NCBI GenBank assembly: GCA_045579055.1
Contig: JAZNLK010000093.1
Span: 1 to 20,709, forward strand
DNA length: 20,709 nucleotides
Origin: SIG440 sp045579055
Lineage (GTDB): Bacteria > Bacillota > Clostridia > Monoglobales > Monoglobaceae
Reading direction: 5' to 3'
The notes beneath the pieces are model-generated. The model saw nothing but the letters and a program-made list of their open reading frames with translations. It had not been told where the DNA came from and made no database searches. The position numbers were made by a program, and so were the translations under genes. Below are positions 16,201-20,709 of this stretch, in pieces (positions within the stretch are counted from its first letter, which is position 1; each line of letters begins with the position of its first letter).

Positions 16201-19200
16201 TGGGCATTTGAAAACCGCTTGACTGTCTTTATTTTTGCAGGGTCAAAGCCGTATATCACCTGATTTATGGTTGTGTTTTCGTCCATCTTAAACCGACCCG
16301 ATTCCAGATAGCCGTGGTTTGCATAAACCTTTCCATCAATGATACGCATACTTGCATTGCAGAATGCCGTTGTCTGATATATTCCTCTGTCATCGGCTTC
16401 CATAATATATTCCCATGTCTTACAGCCATCATAGCTCACCGCAAAGCTTTCACGGTTTCGGGGTTGCTGGATATATTTGAGAGATGCGGTTGCTGTATCA
16501 TATGTCCATATCATATAATATGTATTGGGATTGAGTGGGTCACGTTCCACCGAAAACGCCGTTGATGGTGACATAAACTGTGATGCAACGGGAGTCATAT
16601 CAAAGTTCAGACCGCCATCAAAGGAATCGAAGTAATAGAGATATCCTCTGTCGCATCTGACCCAAACACGAACCGTTCCGTCAGGAAGCTCAATGATATC
16701 AGCCTCGCCTGCATAGAAATCGCCCAGAGCCTCATAACTCATATCACTTCGTGACTCTGTCCAGGTCAAACCCTCATCATCCGAGAAATATACTCTGGTC
16801 ACACCCTTATGCTCCGAGCCCTCCAACGTTACATAATAAACTCTTGGTTCGGTTGCGTTGCCGTAGATTTTTGTTCCCTGATTGAGACGTCCCTGAAGGG
16901 AGTATCTTCCGCTTATATAATCATCTGTATTCTGAATATAAACATTGGTCTTCACCGCTGTTCCGTCAGCTTCATAAAGGCTTGCATGGCTGAATCCGCT
17001 CCAGTCCGAAACAAACAAACGTCTGCCCGAACGGAGAGTTATCATATTGTTTGCATAAGTTGTTCCCGAGGAATATTCATTTGCACTCCATGTCTCACCC
17101 AAATCCTTGGTGGTGTATACCTTGTCAACGCAATAAACTCCCACTTCGTTTTCTTCATCACCTTTGAAAAATTCCACGGTTCCGGCAAGAGCATCTGTTG
17201 GCCAGAACTTATAATTCACACCGGTATTGGTTTTTCCGTTGCCCGCATAGCTGATATTGTCAATGGTTGCCCCAATATCATAGGTTGTGAAACCATATTT
17301 GCCGTTGCCAAGATAATCAAGCTCCACGCCGTCAAAAATCTTTTCACCGTCACAGGTGAAAGTGAGCTTGTCATTTTTGATGTCAAGAACGTATGTATAT
17401 TCCGTATTGGAAGAAATGCTCTTTGCGGTAGTTGCAATGACTGCTGTACCTGAGCTTGTGGTCTTTGTGAGTTCCCAGGCTTCCTTGCTGTGGTCATAGA
17501 TTATCCGCATATTGTCATATTCGTTTCGGAATCTCACATTAATTGCAATCTTGCCCGACTTGGTGATTGTTGTAGTTGTACCGCTGTTTTCGCTACCGTC
17601 GCATCCACCGCTGCTTCCGCTGTCGGTTTCGGTTTCAACCTCGCTGAGAGGTAGTGCCATATCCCATTTAAGAGTGGGGTTCTCCGCAGTTGCATCAAGA
17701 AGGTATGTTCCGATGCCCGAAATATTCATTTTTCCATCGTCAAAGCTACCCTTCACATCACCGTAAAAGGTATACCAGTATTCTTCGGGGGACATATCGT
17801 TGTCAAGCTGAAAATCGTCTTCAAAATAGAATATATCATCTGTATTTTTGATTATGGTAACTGTTGATGCATTTGAATGAGACATAACACGTCTCAATTC
17901 CTTTTTGTGTGATGTCTTTGGCATACGGAAAGACCCGATGAAAATATTATCCCTGAAAATCTGACCCAAGCCACGGTAAACGGTTATTCTGTAATATCCC
18001 GCTTCAACCGTTGATGTAAGCTTCTTTTCAACACTTTCACGTTCGGTTCTTGCCTGTTCAAGAACAGTAATTCCGCCGTTGAATTTCATTGAAAGCTCAT
18101 ATTCACCGTCATAAAGATGTATTGTTTCGCTTGATGTGTCTTTTTTGTCAAATTCAAGGGAATAATAAAGTCCCATATTCATATCTTCGGCATTAACTTC
18201 TCTTTCTCCGCTTATATCCTTGCGAAGCAGTTCTGTTTTCACACCACTGCCCCCAAGACTGATATCCGATACACCACTATACGAGAGCGATGCCCCATCG
18301 GTGCAATTCGGCATATAATAGGAGAAGGCAAGCTGTCCGTCACGGTAAACATCCGCAATACCCGAAGTCACAACTGCACGGTATCTGCCCGAAGGTGCCG
18401 GGTAAGTTTCCTCTCCGTCACGGGTTTTATATGACACTCCCGAATCTGTGTGTGACATATTCAATTCAAAATATCCATCCTTCAAAGAAACATTTCCCGA
18501 ACCACCGCCAAAGGAATATGAAATATCATACTCCTGACCAATTTCAAGAGTACCTGCACTACCCGATGCTTTCACATTAAGGTTTGCGGCATCAGATTGG
18601 ATATAAGTTCCGTCATCAAGATAAACATTTGCATAAACCGAGGCTGTTCCCACCTTCGGAGACTGTATTTCAAGTGTACCGTCTTCCGAACTGCCTGCAA
18701 GCTGTCCGTTCACATAAAAATCCGTCCTCGCAAAATCAAGCCTCTGTGTATCAACCGCAAGGCTCACCGCATCGCCGTAATTAACCTCATTGGGGCACAC
18801 AACAAAGACCTCATTACCGCCCTTGACGGTTACAACACGTTCAAAGGTACGTTTTTCGCTTCCGTCGACATAGTAGAGCTTTGCATGGACGTTATATGCA
18901 CCCGCTTTTGCATTTTCAAGGATATATGAATATGACTCCTCAGCAGTTGCAGAACCGATTTTAACATTCCCCACATAATAGTCAACCCTTTGGGGATTGT
19001 CCTCAACGTCAACTCTGAATTCAATATTTTCGCCCGATTCATAAACCGAATCATAATCGGGAACCATTTCAACCACATCATCATACTGGGTCAGCTCCGC
19101 TCTGCGAAGCTGAAACTTTGGAGCATTGATTTTCATAAGTGTTCCGTAAAAGCGGATTGCACCATTACGGTAATCATGGGTCGCATATCTCGGAAGCTCA

Positions 19201-20120
19201 AAAGCCGCCATAAGTTCACCATTCATATATAACGAGAAAGTATTGCCCCTCTTTTCGCCTCTGAAGGTGTTCCAGTCGTAGCCTATTGCCACATTTTTCT
19301 GAAAACTTCCTTCAGCCGACTCATACAAAATCCCTTCGGTTGACAAAACAAAATAAGCACGGTAATTCTCGTCAAACATCTGAAAACCTATGTACTCGCC
19401 AAAATCAATGACCTTCATATCAAATTCAAAGTCATAGTTTTCGGCAAGGTCGACCTGATCATTTTCGGGATTTGCACTTCTGGGAATTTCAATTCTGTGG
19501 TATTTTCCCTTATCATAGTCTGCTACAAGCTGAAAGTTCATATAGCCATTATCATCAACATACATCCAGCCGTGGTCGCAGGGTTCGGTACTGTAAATAC
19601 TGTCATCAGCTTTGTCCATGGGAATACATTCCGCCGACCATTCATAACCCATCCAGTTCAGCTTTCCGTCGGTTGAATCGTCAACAACCACAGGTTTTGT
19701 GTAAATCCGCTTTGTTCCAAGAATATTCTGTTTGCCGTTTTCTTCCGTCCACACCGAAAGTTCAACATGTGAAAGGTTAATCATATTCTGAACAGAAATC
19801 GCACATGTTCTGTATTCCCCGGTTGTGTTTGCCGACACATTCCACAAAACCTGATCCGTACTGGCAAGAACCGCACCCGAAGTGTTATATGCGACGGTTT
19901 TTGCAAAAACCACCCCATCGACATCCGAATTATTCGCAAGCCTTGCAACGCCCGTTGCCTCGCCTTGGGGAATAATTGTTGTTTCAAGTCCATCACATTC
20001 AAAGAACAGAAATTCTGCCGTTATTTCTCCACTTCCGTCGGTTGCGCCAACAACCACCATGGGAATTGTCATACACAGCATAATAAGACACAGCACAGTG
20101 CTCAAAGCTCTTTTAAACAT
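13266..20120 (-). CDS. Giant secreted multidomain protein with sialidase-like (BNR/Asp-box) propeller
   Basis: This 2284-aa protein has a signal peptide (MFKR, then hydrophobic 5-25, cleavage near 26). Modules I can see: a beta-sandwich at about 32-140; concanavalin-like segments near 145-345 and 770-960; Ig-like repeats near 355-515; a SGSSGG linker near 834; a propeller at about 970-1310 with Asp boxes TTKDLGETW (1003), SDDEGLTW (1113), DSFDGGLNF (1165) and SYDGCKTW (1229); a helical stretch near 1436-1605 (FIVAR-like spacer, inferred); further beta modules to 2190; and a C-terminal sandwich ending FFLWKDG. No FRIP-type motif of classical GH33 sialidases is seen before the first Asp box, so catalysis is uncertain. 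There is no LPXTG, SLH or dockerin, so it may be released or held non-covalently. Its AAAGGG binding site lies 9 nt from the ATG inside a folded leader. It probably acts on an external glycan. Confidence 0.8.
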   Translation of the reverse strand: MFKRALSTVLCLIMLCMTIPMVVVGATDGSGEITAEFLFFECDGLETTIIPQGEATGVARLANNSDVDGVVFAKTVAYNTSGAVLASTDQVLWNVSANTTGEYRTCAISVQNMINLSHVELSVWTEENGKQNILGTKRIYTKPVVVDDSTDGKLNWMGYEWSAECIPMDKADDSIYSTEPCDHGWMYVDDNGYMNFQLVADYDKGKYHRIEIPRSANPENDQVDLAENYDFEFDMKVIDFGEYIGFQMFDENYRAYFVLSTEGILYESAEGSFQKNVAIGYDWNTFRGEKRGNTFSLYMNGELMAAFELPRYATHDYRNGAIRFYGTLMKINAPKFQLRRAELTQYDDVVEMVPDYDSVYESGENIEFRVDVEDNPQRVDYYVGNVKIGSATAEESYSYILENAKAGAYNVHAKLYYVDGSEKRTFERVVTVKGGNEVFVVCPNEVNYGDAVSLAVDTQRLDFARTDFYVNGQLAGSSEDGTLEIQSPKVGTASVYANVYLDDGTYIQSDAANLNVKASGSAGTLEIGQEYDISYSFGGGSGNVSLKDGYFELNMSHTDSGVSYKTRDGEETYPAPSGRYRAVVTSGIADVYRDGQLAFSYYMPNCTDGASLSYSGVSDISLGGSGVKTELLRKDISGEREVNAEDMNMGLYYSLEFDKKDTSSETIHLYDGEYELSMKFNGGITVLEQARTERESVEKKLTSTVEAGYYRITVYRGLGQIFRDNIFIGSFRMPKTSHKKELRRVMSHSNASTVTIIKNTDDIFYFEDDFQLDNDMSPEEYWYTFYGDVKGSFDDGKMNISGIGTYLLDATAENPTLKWDMALPLSEVETETDSGSSGGCDGSENSGTTTTITKSGKIAINVRFRNEYDNMRIIYDHSKEAWELTKTTSSGTAVIATTAKSISSNTEYTYVLDIKNDKLTFTCDGEKIFDGVELDYLGNGKYGFTTYDIGATIDNISYAGNGKTNTGVNYKFWPTDALAGTVEFFKGDEENEVGVYCVDKVYTTKDLGETWSANEYSSGTTYANNMITLRSGRRLFVSDWSGFSHASLYEADGTAVKTNVYIQNTDDYISGRYSLQGRLNQGTKIYGNATEPRVYYVTLEGSEHKGVTRVYFSDDEGLTWTESRSDMSYEALGDFYAGEADIIELPDGTVRVWVRCDRGYLYYFDSFDGGLNFDMTPVASQFMSPSTAFSVERDPLNPNTYYMIWTYDTATASLKYIQQPRNRESFAVSYDGCKTWEYIMEADDRGIYQTTAFCNASMRIIDGKVYANHGYLESGRFKMDENTTINQVIYGFDPAKIKTVKRFSNAHYIEPDFTTVYDEMQTQAVLPKTSGNAYIYGTAMPALINDDGFVQADVAASAVGAELSETENGAMLVIGDGIVEFTKGSENYKINGEVFTADEICLSEDGDFLNSRVCADVFGKIYKQTFSAHLLLSKPLSETYCTELESFVTGVSDNLQKCIENFKLIGNASDLEEFFNEYKIVLNLLTDFSDKSFENMFVAYSGLDLNEISDYESMMTAIETIVNAEKDRISQFIDAMNRASHESDIDAIKLYMTETYSDLLSFSVDTTDIANEDGLYGKMTGITYNSISDIESVFKAAYQAQLDFENGKSNSVTVSTASGGINGWANLNGNHFGGVSQKVIDSENVITLSAYEGVFDSSKNSVEAPFENGLVYQLPGKFGENITHSGAVVGEASGTVSFDGQKGSFALNGTEIPKSSTMIFVFDIEQNGGTISANLSSGFLNQKMDIFCGGNSFAQLPKQLRDAQKLTYRVEMSMNYMKIYVKSGDEADTEYRCIYDQKLSYIARSKWFVKFETEDGIAEISNIGAYSVLSGIGSETDGYVLVDDIYYSVDGEAGHTMADLAALSVCEDGTVTEDGTLKLIEGNGATPPRASVTWNKANFTGGFDRAEIEMTAMVEDGGNIFLYFLDNTGYRHSVSNFSPRIFNGANTYTDLYWTTGQYYDIKLITNPAGYDENGQNRTRASMYVKKAEDTEWICTAQDLLLTGSPSRNYLQFALMNCYDTSAIYLKKLSVKTYAKPQGDYEFLNNTLNMPEVDYIYTFDYMRMDEKTPTVFTIGGEDYSQKFTLGQFDITTNDTQYLTADVDITEDKWYRFYGVVKMTEEAVHPLDKSKTVKNSISVYMKDEEGTVTTLFEDLPMLKNSGNNGLRFRMNDATDAGIKLKNIRVYNGKTLDLVSADILDGKASVTVDFLNDFTEFSDIFTAYAAVYGNSAMTGVKMSDVEVTVAPFDFKRMRIEDVSFIAVDDAETEIKFFLWKDGIPSMVSVSK

Positions 20121-20129
20121 AATATCAAA

Positions 20130-20250
20130 CCCTTTCTGCTATTATTGAACAAAGCGCCCTTGGCGCTCGCTCAGCTAGCGGGCAGAAAGGGATACAGCTT
20201 TGTTTGTCCATGTGCGTTTCCGACGGGGTCGGAAAATTTCGCACGGACAA
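20130..20250 (-). promoter_or_regulatory. Structured 5' leader of the giant gene with pseudoknot-order helices over the ribosome binding site
   Basis: Read as minus-strand RNA there are three elements. First is a 47-nt hairpin (20250-20204): TTGTCC/GGACAA, then GTGCG/CGCAC, then TTTCCGAC/GTCGGAAA. Second is an 8-bp helix pairing AACAAAGC (20204-20197) with GCTTTGTT (20155-20148). Third is a perfect 10-bp helix pairing CCCTTTCTGC (20191-20182) with GCAGAAAGGG (20139-20130). The third helix contains the AAAGGG ribosome binding site. The second and third helices interleave, as in an H-type pseudoknot or two alternative states. I recognise no known riboswitch class. A stack of unrelated palindromes is the alternative. 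Confidence 0.5.
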
Positions 20251-20267
20251 TTTAATTTTATTTTTTG

Positions 20268-20331
20268 TATAATAGGGATGCAACTACAAGTTGCAAATTC
20301 CTATTATATAAAAAATTCAATTATCTGACTA
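20268..20331 (-). promoter_or_regulatory. Promoter candidates of the giant gene embedded in a palindrome
   Basis: Two overlapping candidates exist on the minus strand. One is TAGTCA (20331-20326) with TATAAT (20308-20303), 17 nt apart. The other is TTGCAA (20296-20291) with TATTAT (20274-20269), 16 nt apart. Both lie across a large inverted repeat: TATAATAGG (20268-20276) against CCTATTATA (20300-20308), enclosing TGCAAC/GTTGCA. The palindrome itself creates both -10-like boxes, so the assignment is tentative. The resulting leader would be about 140-180 nt. Confidence 0.4.
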
Positions 20332-20376
20332 CTTTTGAAAATACATCCAAAAGCAGTGAAATAATTAAATTCAGGT

Positions 20377-20402
20377 GAGCCGTCGTATAAATCCGACGGC
20401 TC
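20377..20402. repeat. Strong GC-rich hairpin
   Basis: GAGCCGTCG (20377-20385) and CGACGGCTC (20394-20402) form a perfect 9-bp stem with an 8-nt loop. No T run follows on either strand, so it is at best a weak terminator. Confidence 0.6.
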
Positions 20403-20429
20403 CCAAAATATGGATAATCTTTGTATTAG

Positions 20430-20709
20430 TAGAACGAAGTTTCTCACTACGCTCGAAGTGAACTTGCATTCCGCAATGAAGTTTTCGCTCCGCAAAAGCG
20501 AAGTTAAGTTTAAAACAATGTTTTTGCGATATACTCACTTTGTTCGTGCGATATATTTTCGCTCCGCTCAAATGCGATATAACTCCATTTCATTCCGTTG
20601 CTATATGATATAAATTCCTCTTATCTCGTCCCGAAGGGACATATCGCATTACGAAGTAATATATCGCACCGCAAGGTATATAGCAAATTCCGTCAGGAAT
20701 TTATATCAC
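20430..20709. repeat. Gene-free mosaic of short palindromes and TGCGATATA repeats
   Basis: No gene can be supported from 20332 to the right edge. TGCGATATA occurs at 20525, 20547 and 20573, and the inverted ATATCGCA form at 20641 and 20661. Local hairpins include AACTT-G-CATT/AATG-AAGTT around CCGC (about 20461-20483), TTCGCT/AGCGAA (about 20484-20502), GTCCC/GGGAC (about 20629-20640), ATTAC/GTAAT (about 20648-20660) and AAATTCC/GGAATTT (20685-20702). An outer perfect 12-bp pair, GATATAAATTCC (20607-20618) and GGAATTTATATC (20696-20707), encloses the right part. The block probably continues past the window. Confidence 0.65.

Noticed and set aside
16809..17453. 214-codon plus-strand open frame
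   Set aside because: It is antisense to the Asp-box propeller part of the giant gene. The composition is that of an antisense shadow.
13266..20120. Calling the giant protein a GH33 sialidase (nanH)
   Set aside because: Asp boxes occur in many propellers, and I saw no FRIP-type arginine motif or confident catalytic triad.
20430..20709. CRISPR array
   Set aside because: The repeated words are about 9 nt, spacing is irregular (22 and 26 nt), copies occur in both orientations and no cas gene is present.

Overview
The window looks like a piece of an uncultured gut-type Clostridia (Bacillota) chromosome. The grounds are moderate to low GC, strong AGGAGG-type ribosome binding sites, TTG and GTG starts, promoters with TATAAT -10 boxes and 16-18 nt spacers, an AraC regulator with a cupin sensor, a 7TM histidine-kinase-type membrane domain and a bacterial group II intron fragment. 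No 16S or other taxonomic marker is present, so this is inference. Nearly all coding is on the minus strand. The one convincing plus-strand gene is the AraC regulator.

Layout from the right (upstream) end: 20377-20709 is gene-free and packed with short palindromes. 20130-20331 holds promoter candidates and a highly folded 5' leader. That leader precedes a 2284-aa secreted multidomain protein with a sialidase-like (BNR/Asp-box) propeller. Only 27 nt downstream follows a 937-aa FG-GAP/VCBS propeller protein, so the two probably form an operon. Abutting its stop codon is the 3' part of a group II intron (9732-10428): the C-terminal part of the reverse transcriptase/maturase, frameshifted, followed by domains V and VI. 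The intron fragment lies tail to tail with the AraC gene. AraC is divergent from a class III (glutamate-1-semialdehyde-aminomutase-like) PLP aminotransferase, and their -10 boxes overlap. Then come a TIM-barrel amidohydrolase with its own promoter and terminators, a gap with three hairpins, a GH36-type alpha-galactosidase-like glycosidase, a second FG-GAP protein (875 aa, paralogue of the first), and the start of a membrane sensor gene cut by the window edge.

The gene set suggests an inducible carbohydrate-use island: an exported giant protein that may bind or process a glycan, an apparently cytoplasmic clan GH-D glycosidase, and an aminotransferase and amidohydrolase that could act on a released (amino)sugar or its derivative, with AraC as likely regulator. 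The substrate cannot be read from the sequence. The most unusual points are the paired FG-GAP proteins without a visible signal peptide that share a conserved N-terminal signature, and the leader of the giant gene. In that leader, two 8-10 bp perfect inverted repeats cross in pseudoknot order, and one of them masks the ribosome binding site.
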